NCBI RefSeq assembly: GCF_030704535.1
Contig: NC_081810.1
Location: 6,830,501-6,894,500 of the forward strand
Origin: Vitis vinifera
Taxonomy: Eukaryota; Streptophyta; Magnoliopsida; Vitales; Vitaceae
DNA length: 64,000 nt
Reading direction: 5' to 3'
In this document: piece by piece, positions 1 to 12,300 of the stretch
How the letters are laid out: each line of letters starts with the position of its first letter
Numbering within the stretch: position 1 is the first letter of the stretch
The notes under the pieces: model-generated
Databases searched by the model: none
Told to the model about the DNA's origin: nothing
The model's input: only the letters and a program-made list of their open reading frames with translations
Position numbers and translations under genes: made by a program

Positions 1-1180
1 AAAAAAAACATCATTTTCCAAAAAAAATAAAAATAAATTATTATTATTATTATTTAAAAATCAAACATCTTAAAAAGTATATATATTTAAAATTATGCAT
101 GTAAAAAATAACTAAAAACATGTCAAAATTATTCTTTTAAATGATATATTTTTAGAATATATTTTTTTAAAAATTAGTTTTCTAAAAATAATAAATTTTT
201 AGAATAATTATTAAAAAAAAATTAAGATAAAAAAGTTTATTTGTAATAGAAAATATTTAAAATAGTTTTGAAAGGTATATAAATCTTTTTATATTTTATA
301 TCATTTCCCTCGATTATGCAATTTTTATGAGTCAAATCTTAATTTTTGGGTCCAAGTAGGTCCAAAATGTAATTATCCATAATAATATTAAGGTTTGTTT
401 GATAATCATTTTTTAAAATAATTTTAAAAACATTTATTAAAAATAATTTTTGAATTATTTTATGATGTTATAAAATAAAAGTTTGTTTGAAAATTTAAAA
501 TATTTTTAACATATTTTTTATATTTTTAAAATAACTTTTATATCTAATAATTTATTTTTAATTATTTTCACATATTTATATAATTATTTTTTAAACCAGA
601 TCTTAAAAAACAATTTAAAATATTTTGAAAAAACACTATATTATTTAATAAATCAAAACATTTTTTTTTCTAATTGAATGTATTTTTTTATTTTATCTAT
701 TTTAAAAAACAAAAATTTATTTTTTAAGACGGTCACCAAACATGTCTTTAGGTTCTAAACAAATTTAAACATGTTCAATAGTATAAAAATAAAAATATAA
801 TGTTTTAAGATAATATATTTTAGTTATTATTTGATGTTGTTTTAAAAAATAATTATAAGGAGAATAATTAAAAAATAATTTATTTTATATAAAAATTATT
901 TTTAAAATGTTAGAAACATTTTAGGTTACAAATAAGCATTTGTTTTGTTACACATAAGTAAAAAGTTTTAAAAATTTATTTCCGAGTTGGTGCCATTGGT
1001 CTCTCCGGTTCCGTTCTCTCCGATTCATTCCGTCATTTCACGCTTAAAAACTTCTCCTTCTACTAAAACACCGAACCGTAGAGGAACCGATCCAATCAAT
1101 AGGTACCACGAATCATCACGGACTTATTCGAATTTAATTGCATTTCAAGTCCGCTTATCCAGAAACTTCTACCGCTTTCT
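1..1180. other. AT-rich intergenic DNA and promoter region upstream of the SR45a-like gene
   Basis: Positions 1-960 are very AT-rich with many A/T runs and no convincing coding frame. From about 975 the composition becomes more balanced, with pyrimidine-rich motifs, leading into the promoter of the downstream splicing-factor gene. The 116-codon open frame at 987-1337 crosses the presumed transcription start and the first splice donor, and its protein resembles nothing I know, so I do not call it. Confidence 0.6.
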
Positions 1181-1183
1181 GTC

Positions 1184-1190
1184 TATATAT
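1184..1190 (+). promoter_or_regulatory. Probable TATA box of the SR45a-like gene
   Basis: The sequence CTATATATACC lies about 105 bases upstream of a good splice donor (ACG|GTGAGT, exon end 1293). A start near 1215 would give a short untranslated first exon. This is inferred from motif and spacing only. Confidence 0.45.
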
Positions 1191-1214
1191 ACCGCTCGTC
1201 CTATGGTTCACATA

Positions 1215-1293
1215 AGATATCGAGGAGCGGGGAGGAGAGAAAATTTTCGAGATAGTCTGAGCAATATTGTGTTCGATCTGCCTCTTGTTCACG
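1215..1293 (+). other. Non-coding first exon (5' UTR) of the SR45a-like gene
   Basis: The exon start is estimated from the TATA box. The end is set by a strong donor, GTGAGT, at 1294. The following intron (1294-3392) ends in TTCTTCCAG immediately before the ATG at 3393, so the start codon opens exon 2. A 5' UTR intron is common in plant SR-protein genes. Confidence 0.5.
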
Positions 1294-1915
1294 GTGAGTT
1301 TTTGCTAATTCTAGGGTTTAGATTTTTATGGATTTGATTCTTAGGTTGCCTTAGATTTTAATTTTACGGTTTTTTTTTTCTTTAAATTATTGTGGTTATT
1401 GAATGTTTCTGCTTTACCAAGTGATCGAACTTGTCGTGGATCTTGATTTCTACCAAACGATTTTATTTTTCTTTTATTCTTTTTACTTCCTTTTTTTTTT
1501 TTTTTTAGTTTTTTTATGGCATGGGTTATGGCGAGTTTATAAGCGTATCTAGAGATTGTTCGATTATTGATCTGTTCTCGTTGTAATATCTTCAGAAGAA
1601 AACCTTAAAAGGAGACTTTTATCTTTTTTCTCGAGAAACTTTCGTTCGAAATGTAGGGAGTGCTTGTTTGGAATTTTTTTTTTCGGTAACGTTTTTGTTT
1701 GAAGATTAATTTAGAAGAATGGCAAGATAGTGCTTCTCATGTTTTAGAAAGATGCAAACACTTAAGACAATTGAAATCCATCTAAAACCAAAATGTTATT
1801 CACTTCAGAAAGTATTTTCCAGTTGTTTCCATTGCCCTACACCAAGAAAGTACGCATTTTCTTGACATAGGAAGTAATGTATGTAGTACTGAATTGAATT
1901 ATGTAACTAAGTTAT

Positions 1916-2893
1916 TTATTTATTTATTTTTGATAAGTAGACACAGATAAAATATGTAGAAAAAAGGGCACCTTAAGGCTGACCCAAAAGCATCCAGGGG
2001 TATACAAGAGGCACCAAAAAGCAAGAACAAAAAGAAGAGGGGATACATAAAATCGCCAGCCCTCAACTATAACCCAACCAATAAAAAAACTGATTAAAGG
2101 AAGGGGTCCTTCATTTTCAACCAACTTAGTCCAAAACCAAATATTACTTAGTCCAAAACCAAATATTACGTACAAAAGAATTCTTCAACCTATGAATTGA
2201 AAGTTCCTCATTTTCAAATGCAATCCTATTTCTTTTCTTCCAAACCATCTAAAAGAGACACAAAGGGGTTGCCTTCCACACCTTACTACGCATCTTACCC
2301 TATTAATACCATGCCAACCAAGAAGGGTATCTCTAATCAAATAAGGAAGGACCCAAATTACGCTCAAAAGAGCAAACGGTAACTCCCATAAAACTCTTGC
2401 CTTGGTGCAATGAATTAGAATATGATCAATAGACTCTTCTTACGCACAACGAAGGAAGCATATATTAGCTAAAGTCCACCCCCTCTTTTTAAGTTGATCC
2501 AAAGTTAACACCTTACTCCAAGAGGCTTTCCAAGCAATAAAAACCCACTTTAGTAGGAACACAAGGGCTCCAAATGATGCTATTAGGAAACTGAACAACA
2601 TTTCTTGAAACTAAAGCTCTATAAAGAGATTTAACTGAGAAAATCCCATCCTTAGTCTCTTTCCACAACACTCTTATCTTCCAAAATTGGATTAAGCCTC
2701 CTTCCTTGGATTGTCAAAAGTAATCTCTCCACCTCCTCCACCTCCCAGTCATTAAAGGGCCTAGAGAACCTAGGGCTCCAACCCCCTTTCTCTCCCGAAG
2801 AGTCCCACAACTCCGCTAACCAAGCCTCTTTAAAAGCTGCAAAGGCATACAAAGTGGGGAAAGAATTACAAAGAGTGAAGTTCCCACACCATT
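1916..2893 (-). mobile_element. 5'-truncated L1-type LINE in intron 1 of the SR45a-like gene
   Basis: Read on the minus strand, the fragment encodes the C-terminal end of a plant LINE reverse-transcriptase polyprotein (zf-RVT region, e.g. [31 protein letters not shown]-like), broken by several frameshifts. It ends in an A/T-rich tail (plus-strand TTATTTATTTATTTTTGATAAG). A perfect 12-base direct repeat, TAACTAAGTTAT, flanks it at 1904-1915 and 2894-2905. This is the expected target-site duplication, so both ends are defined and the copy is strongly 5'-truncated. The element lies antisense to the host gene and is inert as a coding unit. Confidence 0.85.
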
Positions 2894-3392
2894 TAACTAA
2901 GTTATCTCTTTCTGGATTTCTTTCTTCTTGGGACCGGTTGTTCAATAAAATGCTTTTCTGCTTGGTGTATATGATTTTTAGGTTCTAAATATGGAAAAGA
3001 CATGAACAAGAGTAATCCAAGATTTTAATGTGTCTTAGACTCCATTAGGTTTTATAAAAAAACAAATGGAATACATATGTGGCTAAGTATTGAATTGAAA
3101 TGTTCACATATCTTATCCTTCTTTGCATTGACCATCAAATTGCAAGGTGTCATCTTGAAAGAATGTCAATTATCAAGCAGCAAAAAAATGTTCATAGTTT
3201 TTTTTTGTGTCAAATGCTTTTCTGAATAATGTCCACAATTATTTGGGAATAGCTGTTGTATGATTTTGCATTTGGAGACCAGTTCCTTTTCTTGATGACA
3301 TGTCTTTGGATGGGAGTTTTTTCTTGTTTTGTTTGAGAGAAATGTTATTGTTTGGAATTCTGACTGTTTGGTTTGGTTTGATGTTCTTCCAG

Positions 3393-5537
3393 ATGTCATA
3401 CTCCAAAAGATCAAGGTGAGCCTGATATTCGATTTTCCTCTAAAATCTTTAGAATCCGTGTATCTTTCCAATCTATTTATTGTGTATGTTGCTGCATTTG
3501 TTTAGGTATTCTCGCTCACCTTCCCCATATAGAAGATATGGTAGGTCAATGTCAAGGTCTTTGTCAAGTCCAAGGTCAAGGAGCAGGTCAAGGTACTTGT
3601 CTTTTACCAAGCTGCTTCTCTTTTTTTTTTTTTTATTACGAACTTGGTCTTCTTTCATGGATTTATGACTGATTTATCCTTATGTGCTTCAAATGATTAA
3701 CAGGAGTCGTGAATCAAGTGAGGTTGAGAATCCAGGAAACAACTTGTATGTTACAGGATTGTCAACTCGGGTCACCAAGCGGGAACTTGAGAAGCATTTC
3801 GCAAGTGAGGGATCGGTATGCCAAACCATATTTTAATTGTTGCAATCAATACTTGGTTCATTTGCTTTGCTGTGCTTCCATTATGCTTGTTAATGTATAC
3901 CAATTTTTACATGGAGGTGGAGCTAGCTAGAATTGTTCGGCCTATTAGGTTAGGCTATTATAGAAGTTTTTTATTGTTGAGATTATTTTAGTTCCATGCT
4001 GTGTCTTGGTTGAGCTACTTTTTCCCCTTGGTATGAAGTTATTGTATGTGGCAATTTATTATGTTCTCGAGACTCACCCATGCGCACTGATCTAGGTGGC
4101 GGATGTTCACCTTGTGACTGATCCATGGACAAGGGAATCACGAGGATTTGGTTTTGTGACAATGTCAACTGTTGAGGAGGCCAATCGCTGCATTAAGTAC
4201 TTGGACCGCTCTGTACTTGAAGGCCGTGTGATCACAGTGGAGAAGGTAAATTGATCACTTTGCTTTTATGATCTACGTACCAGTTGCTTTGTTCTATATC
4301 ATTTTCTTATGGTTCTCCAAACCCTAAACTGTACCAAGAATATAAACAAACTGTTATTAGTTCTTTGAATTTGAGAGTATAAATGGACTGTTATTAGTTC
4401 CTTCGAATTTGAAGATTGTTTGCTTCTTTTCGCCTGAAGTTTTTGTGCAGCAGGTAGCTGTTTGTAGCAGCTCTTCACCAGACTTCAAAAGTCTTACAAC
4501 TAAACCATCAAATCAAACACATCAAGCAAATATCAGATTAGGGTTGTATGCCCTGCATTTCTCTTTCTCTAGCTGGTTTAACCTTTACGCTATTTCAATT
4601 ACATGTTAATTTGCTGATATGTTCTTTTAATGCAGAGGTGTTTTTGGGCACTTTTTCATTATTTATTTATTTGTTTTTTTAAATTTCTTGCCTACCACAG
4701 AAAGGAAAAAAAATCCTAAATTCCTTTTTCACTGATGTAATTTAAAGTTGATTTTAGTGAATCTCTGGAAGAGTTAGCTATGTTCTCATGCTGTGCTTTT
4801 GTTTTTCCTATTTACTTTTTGCAGGCCAGGAGGAGGAGAGGGCGAACACCTACTCCAGGGAAGTATCTTGGTCTGAGAACAGTCCGCGGTGAGATGATCT
4901 TCTTGTTTAGCTATGTGGGTTATTTCCTTATGTTTATATTGTTTTCTCTTTCTAATTTTAAGCACCAATTTTAATTGCAGTGCGGCGTCGGTCCCCGAGC
5001 TATTCTCCTTATCATAGGAGCCGTTCCTCCAGATATTCATCTGAACGAGACAGGAGCCGGAGCAGATCATACTCCCCTTACTATGGCCGTGGGCGGAGGT
5101 CATACTCACGATCTCACTCACCATACAGCAGATCACCTGTTGGCAGGCGGAACGGCTCCTACTCTCCTTATGACAACAGGTATTACTCACCAGATGTTGG
5201 CTATTATAGAAGGCGGCATTACCGATCCATCTCCCGCAGCCTTTCCCCACGTGAAAGGAGGCGGTTAAGGAGTTATTCCCCACGTGAAAGGAGGCGCTTA
5301 AGGAGTTATTCCCCAAGTGTCTCCCCCAGGCCAAGGAGGAGTTCAAGGAGGAGTTCCTCTCGCAGCATTTCGCCAAGGCCAAGGAGAACGTCTAGGAGGA
5401 GCTATTCTCGCAGCATTTCACCTCGACCTAGGAGATTGAAAAGGAGCCCATACCGAGAAGCTTACTCAGGCAGCAGCGGAAGCGCCAGTTCCAGATCGGT
5501 ATCAAGGTCTCTCACTCCTGGGTCAGCTTCACCATGA
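3393..5537 (+). CDS. SR45A: Serine/arginine-rich splicing factor SR45a-like (Tra2 type)
   Basis: This gene encodes an RNA-binding splicing regulator expected to act in nuclear speckles on exonic enhancers. Six coding exons join in frame: 3393-3415, 3506-3592, 3704-3815, 4096-4245, 4825-4888 and 4981-5537 (993 nt, 330 aa). Residues 1-37 form a short N-terminal RS domain. One RRM spans about 49-125, with RNP2 LYVTGL (51-56) and RNP1 RGFGFVTM (90-97). It is followed by the Tra2-type linker RRGRTPTPGKYLG and a long C-terminal RS domain (about 146-330) with repeated RRLRSYSP and SRSISPRPRR units. The RS-RRM-RS order is that of transformer-2 proteins and Arabidopsis SR45a. Intron 1 holds a LINE insertion. 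The gene converges on the phosphorylase gene, whose stop lies about 800 bases downstream. Family assignment is firm; orthology to SR45a rather than another Tra2-like paralogue is inferred. Confidence 0.9.
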
Positions 5538-6335
5538 GCATGAAGTATATGCATAGTTATAATTGTCAAGTCTCTTGGGCTTTGGTACAGGCTTAGTGTA
5601 TATGGTGTCATAGTTTCAGACCATGAGCATATGAGTATGATTTACTGTTGACTTTATTAAGCCATGGTTGCAGTTGCTCTTTGCTGCTTATCAAGTTATC
5701 GAGTAGATGAATCAGACCTATTGTGCCATTAATCATTAGCGATTTTGAATATCTGATGGGTTAATATGAGAGATAAGGTTATGTTTGGTTTTTATGATAC
5801 GTCCAATCAATCTTATCATTTATTATATTTTATATTTAATTAAATATGAAGTGGGACAAATGATATATAAATATATTTAAGTTATAAAATTATACTTTGT
5901 ATTTGTTTTTATATGCACTGTAACATAGTATAAAATAGCTTTATATGTTAACAATATAATCCTGGTTATGGGTGGTCGCCGGGACCATCAATAAAAATTA
6001 TCCAAAGCTAACCTAAAGATGATTAAGCACCAGCGTATATCCAGAATTTTAATATTTTTATTTACAAATTTTGAATCTGGATTAGGCTACTAGTGCTGTT
6101 CCAAAAACTTGTATTTTTAGAATAATAATGTTAATATAAAAGAAGAAGAAGCAAATAAGGAAGTCACACGTTTAATAAAATAATAACCAGACAGGATGAT
6201 GGTGGAAATTATCAAGCAGTGTCAGCCTTCCTTTTCCCCCGAACTTTCTTATTGGAATGTGTGATATATGTAACATTATTATATAAAAGATGGGTGATCG
6301 TAGAAATGCGGCATTGAAGAGGTGTTGGGAAAGAG
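5538..6335. other. Convergent intergenic region with two 3' UTRs
   Basis: This holds the 3' UTR of the SR45a-like gene and the 3' UTR of the phosphorylase gene, which are transcribed towards each other. From about 5800 to 6130 it is AT-rich. I see no coding frame or RNA gene here. Confidence 0.6.
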
Positions 6336-9300
6336 TTACGGAACGGGACACTCCTCTATGTTCCAAATTTCCTTGGCGTATTGAGCTATGGTTCGATCAC
6401 TGCTGAATTTGCCACTCCCAGCAGTGCTCAATATAGACATCTTTAGCCATCTTTTCCTATCCCTGCAGGCAAAATATGTTTTAGAAATTCAGAACAAATG
6501 TTGAAGTTGAGAAACACGATATTGCAAGGCCATTGCCTTCAGCTAGGGGCATAAAAAGAACCTCTGAGAAGGACTCCTGACTTAGGCATTTAGCTTTCAT
6601 TTGACCAAACATGGTCAAAGCTCAGGCCAAGCTTTTATCATTAGTGCTCCATATTCAAAAGCTTCTATCCAAGCTTACTTGCATCTGGTCATTTTGATTG
6701 AAGCGCAACCCAGGTCCAATACTAATGTTTGAAGAGCCCCTAAGCCAGTTCTGAGGTCAACTCTTGTGAGATTCCGTCCTTAAATTCTTTGAAGAAAGTG
6801 CAATTTTGGATCGTATAGGAAATATTTTTTCCTCTGCTTGAGTTTTTCTAGGTGTTTTGGATCATATAGGAGATATTCTTTATCTATTGAAGTTTTTCTA
6901 GAAATCAATCTTAAGGCTATACCTATATTAAGTGGGTGTTTGATAGTAATTCTAAGAAGTGTTTTTGACATTTTTAGTACATGAAAAATAAAAATTTTAA
7001 AATGTTAAAAAGGTTAAAAACATTTCCTAAAATCATTACCAAACGCACTCTAAGACTTTATAGCTTTCCTTTCCTTGCTTCCTTTTAATATAAAGTAAAA
7101 TCTGATGTACAGAGCGTTGTTATATTTAAAGATTAGGAGAGCGTTAGTTTCTTACTTGTAGGCTTCATCCACTCTTGCCTGAGCATCCATGTAGCCAGGG
7201 AAGTCGTGACCAACAAGAAAGTAATCGCCACGACCATAACCAGAATTTCCCTCTAGAGACTCGAGGAGTGGATTATAATCATAGCTTCCAAATGCTCCAG
7301 TTCTTATGAATTGCATGGCCTCTTCAAACCGGGGATCTGGCTTGAACTGTAGGGGATCAGCAAGGAGTAATGTCAGACCAGAATGAAAATGGTGAATCAC
7401 TAGTACGTACACCAAAATATTTTAGGCCAAAAAAAGCAGCATTGGTAACAATGTTTCAAAATAAAAACAAAAAATCAAATTATTTAGACAAAAAATTCAC
7501 TATAACATAGGTGAAAAGATAGGAAACTTCTAGTTGCAGGTACAGAAAATCTGAAGCATTGAAAACCCTAGCAGCCATGAAGGTTTTATGATCACTAAGC
7601 TAACAGACAACCGTGTGGTACTTAATTTGGTTCTGGTAGTAGCATATTTGGCTTCTGGCTTTGGTTCTGGTAGTGGGATATTTTGCTTTTGGCTTTATTC
7701 AATCTAAACCCCTAACCCCCTTAACCAATTTATATGTTGAGAAGGCAAATCATGTCTTTAAAACATAAATCAAAATTTTCAGCACCAACATCATTTCTCA
7801 AATGGGATAAGAAGTCATCTGCCAATTATAGGAACCTAAAGATTCAGAGTATCAGGAGTCATTTAATGCAAAAGCAAATATTTTTTTTGCTGAACATAAG
7901 GATATCACAGTTTTACCAGTCCAGCCTCTCTTTTCTTGCGCAACTTAGGGACTTCATCTGCTGTGGCACCAAAGAGAAAAAAGTTCTCCTCCCCGATTTC
8001 CTCCCTGATTTCCACGTTAGCCCCATCCAATGTTCCTATTATGAGGCAACCGTTGAGTGCAAATTTCATGTTGCTTGTCCCACTGGCTTCCATGCCAGCT
8101 GTGCTGATGTGCTGTGACAACTCACTTCCTGGAATAAGCACCTCTGCCACAGACACATTATAATTTGGAACAAAAACAACCTGAAATTTTTTTACAGTTA
8201 TGGATGCATCAGCAAGTGTAGCATATACTAAAAAAAAAAGATTGCTGAATATAAAAAAGCTTAAAAAGCCAAAACATACAAAGCACACTCTGAAGAATAT
8301 AGTAATAGAAATATTAAGGAAGACATAGCATACTACACATTCTAATATTTTTAGATCTTAAAATGTCGATCAAGTTTTATCAAAAACTACTACTATTTGA
8401 ATTTTTTTGGTAGTCAAATTCCATTACACAATGTCTTAAATGAAAAAAGACAGGTGCCAACAATAGCCACATACTATAGAAGTGCAAAATGAAAATAAAA
8501 ATAAACAAATTAAAAATCTGGTTTGGAATAATAGAAAATGCATCTATTGAAGAATGTTAGCTGTATATATCTGTACATACCATAATTTGGTTGTTTCCTT
8601 AGGGATAATACCTTCCTAATTCAGGACTCTCAATTGTATATATAAACAAGTATTATTCATCTAATAAATAACAAGGAATTGAGAATTACCTTGATTCGGT
8701 TACATGGTATCAGAGCTGATCCCTGACCCCGGTGTGGGGGTTTGTTTGGCTCCGTAAGGGGGTGTTTGTCTGTTTGGTCCCGTAATCCCATGGGACACAA
8801 CGAGGACGTTGTGTCTGCATGGGGGGGTGTTTGTGATGTCCCACATCGGATAGGGGAGAATGTTCCTGACGCTATATATGTAGAGACTCCTCTTAACCAA
8901 GTAGACGCGTTTTAAAGCCGTGAGGGCCCTCTTGGGCCCAAAGCGGACAATATCTACATGGTTGGGTGCGGGTCGTTACAAATGGTATCAGAGCCACGTT
9001 TGGTTCAAGGGAATTTTCTGGGTTTTGGGTTTTGTTCCTAACAATCTGGAACAGTAACCTGTTACGTGTTTGGTCTGGATTGCGTCACCGCCGACCCAGG
9101 GAGGAGCGCATTCTTGTTTCCGGAGCGTGGGAGTGCTTGAGGCCGCCGTTTCTTCACCTATTTGACGTCCCGACGTTGCTTGAGGCCGCCGTTTCTTCAC
9201 CGATTTGACGTCCCATCTCTCGATCTGACTTTCCGACGTGTTCGATCAACTGTCGAGGGATCGCAAAGATTCATCGACGACTGTGGAATCGCTGTCGCCT

Positions 9301-12300
9301 TCTTCTCAGATCCCGCCGCCCTCTCTTCGCCCCGTTCTCCGTCAACGCGGTCTTCACCTCGGCCGGAACCCTAAGCCCCCCCACCGAAAACTCAGCACGA
9401 CGCCTTTCCTCATCGGCAGCACCGTGTTTGCGCTCAAATCCAGGCCAGAAATCAAACAGTCGGCGTCGTCCGAGATCATTGAAAGCCCCGGCCTCCATTC
9501 TTCTCGGGCCCGACACACGACCCACGTTTGTCAGCAGCCCTGCTCTGTCTCCGGCTCGTGCTGCCGGACCGATCTGAGTTTCTTCGCCCGCCTTGGTCGC
9601 CACGACTCACGACTTTCAGGGTGAGAAAGAGAGGGAGTCAAGGGTTTGACGCACGCTTTTGACCCTTTTACCCTTTTGTCACCTTGTAAGAGAGGTATTT
9701 GTCTTTTTCTTCTTGGAGTGGTAAATTGCAATTTCTGGTCTGGCTGATTGCTTTGAAGATTAAATTTATTGTCATGGAAGAGAGTAAGAATTCTGTTGCT
9801 GATATAGTGCCTATTGTGTCAAAAATAACTGAACACAAATTAAATGGGTCTAATTATATTGAATGGAGCAAGACTATCAAAATTTATTTGAGAAGTGTTG
9901 CTAAAGATGACCACTTGACTGAGGAACCTCCTAATGATCACACTAGAAAACTTTGGATGCAAGATGATGCACGGTTATTTCTGCAGATGAAAAACTCTAT
10001 TAATAGTGATATCGTTGGTCTGCTGAGTCATTGTGAATTTGTTAAAGAGCTAATGGATTATCTTGATTTTCTGTACTCTGGAAAAGGAAATGTATCTCGG
10101 ATGTATGATGTATGGAATGCTTTTCATTGTCCTGAGAAGGGAGCTAAATCCCTCACTGCATATTTTATGGACTTCAAGAAGGTATATGAGGAATTGAATG
10201 CACTTATGCCTTTCAGTCCGGATGTTAGAGTACAACAGGCTCAACGGGAACAGATGGCTGTTATGAGTTTCTTATCCGGTCTCCCATCTGAGTTTGAGAC
10301 TGCAAAATCTCAGATTCTTTCTGGTTCTGACATTGGTTCCCTTCAGGAAGTTTTCAGTAGAGTTCTACGAACTGAGAATGTCTCATCTTCTCAGCACACC
10401 AATGTTCTCGTTGCAAAAGGAGAAAATGCAGAAAATGCAAGAAGGGTGAATAACAGGGGCGGAAACAGGGCATTTGAAAATCGGGGCAATGATTCAAGTA
10501 CAACAATTGTGTGTTTTTACTGCCATGAGGCTGGCCATACCAAGAAGAACTGCAGGAAATTGCAAAATCGAAATCGGAGAATTCAAACTGCCAATGTTGC
10601 TACATCTGATACTGCTACATTTTCAGACTCCTCAAACAAGATCGTCACAATGACAGCAGAGGAGTTTTCTAAATATTCACAGTATCAAGACGCACTGAAA
10701 GCATCTACTCCTGTTAGTGCTCTGGCAGAGTCAGGTAAAACATGTCTTGTCTCCTCCTCAAACAAATGGATAATTGATTCAGGTGCCACAGATCATATGA
10801 CAGGTAATCATAAAACCTTCTCTACCTTCAGAACACATTCTGCTCCTCCTGTTACTGTTGCTGATGGTTCTACCTATGAGATTAAAGGGTCTGGGACTGT
10901 GAAACCAACATCTTCTATTACGTTATCTTCTGTGTTAAACTTACCAAATTTGGCCTTTAACCTAATCTCTGTCAGTAAACTTACCAAAAATCTGAATTGT
11001 AGTGTCTCATTTTTCCCTGATCATTGTGTGTTTCAGGATCTTATGACGAAACGGACATTTGGTAAAGGACATGTATCTGATGGGCTCTATATTCTTGACG
11101 AGTGGGTACCTCGACCAGTTGCGTGTGTCAGTACTGCCTCTCCTGTTGAAGCTCATTGTCGGTTAGGACATCCTTCTCTACCGGTGTTGAAGAAATTATG
11201 CCCTCAGTTTGATACTTTACCTTCATTAGATTGTGAGTCGTGTCATTTTGCGAAGCATCATCGTAGTTCTTTAGGCCCAAGGCTTAATAAACGGGCTGAG
11301 TCTTTGTTTGAACTAGTACATTCTGATGTTTGGGGTCCGTGTCCTGTTACTTCTCAAACTGGGTTTCGATATTTTGTTACCTTTGTGGATGATTTTTCTC
11401 GAATGACTTGGATTTATTTTATGAAGAATCGTTCAAAAGTATTTTCTCATTTTTGTGCCTTCTCTGCTGAGATTAAAACCCAATATGATGTGTCTGTGAA
11501 AATATTAAGAAGCGATAATGGAAAAGAATATGTTTCTAACTCATTTCAGAATTACATGAGTCACAATGGGATTCTTCATCAAACATCTTGTGTTGATACT
11601 CCTTCTCAGAATGGGGTTGCTGAAAGAAAGAACAGGCATTTACTTGAGACAGCTCGTGCCCTCATGTTCCAGATGAAGGTTCCGAAACAGTTTTGGGCTG
11701 ATGCAGTTTCCACAGCTTGCTTTCTGATCAACCGTATGCCCACTGTAGTGCTTAAAGGTGATATTCCGTACAAAGTAATACATCCACAGAAATCACTTTT
11801 TCCATTGGCCCCAAGAATTTTTGGATGTACATGCTATGTTAGAGATACAAGGCCTTTTGTTACTAAACTTGATCCTAAGGCGTTACAGTGTGTTTTCTTG
11901 GGGTACTCAAGACTGCAAAAGGGCTATAGATGTTTCTCGCCTGATCTCAATAAGTATCTAGTATCAACGGATGTTGGGTTTTCAGAAGACACATCATTTT
12001 TCTCTTCACCCACGAGTTCTGCAAGTGCGGAGGATGAAGAATGGCTTGTGTATCAAGTGGTTAATTCAAAACCAACTGTTGGGCAATCAAGTGTGGTCGA
12101 TTCTGATGCATCTCTTGCTCCTTCGGGTCCTGTTGTTCATATTCCTCCTGCTCCAGCCAAACCACCAATTGTTCAGGTGTACTCTCGGCGCCCAGTGACA
12201 ACCGATACATGTCCTGCACCAGCTCCTTCGTCATCTGATCCTTCCAGTGATCTCGACCTTCCTATTAGCCTTCGGAAAGGTAAACGACACTGCAAATCTA

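Noticed and set aside
4451-4542. Possible cassette (poison) exon in intron 4 of the SR45a-like gene, after TTTTGTGCAG
   Set aside because: Plant SR genes often have such exons, but the downstream donor is weak and no in-frame stop is gained at once. Transcript data would be needed.
4786-5382. 198-codon minus-strand frame opposite the SR45a-like last exons
   Set aside because: It is the shadow of the repetitive RS-domain coding sequence and crosses two splice sites of the real gene.
8832-8980. Assignment of the embedded LTR to the Cassandra TRIM family
   Set aside because: Cassandra LTRs carry a recognisable 5S rRNA-like promoter segment, which I cannot see here.
9271-9603. 110-codon minus-strand frame in the copia leader
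   Set aside because: Long frames on both strands are expected in GC-rich DNA; no domain is visible.
9699-9773. Upstream extension of the copia gag-pol frame
   Set aside because: It begins at a non-ATG codon (TTG); the first ATG in frame is at 9774.
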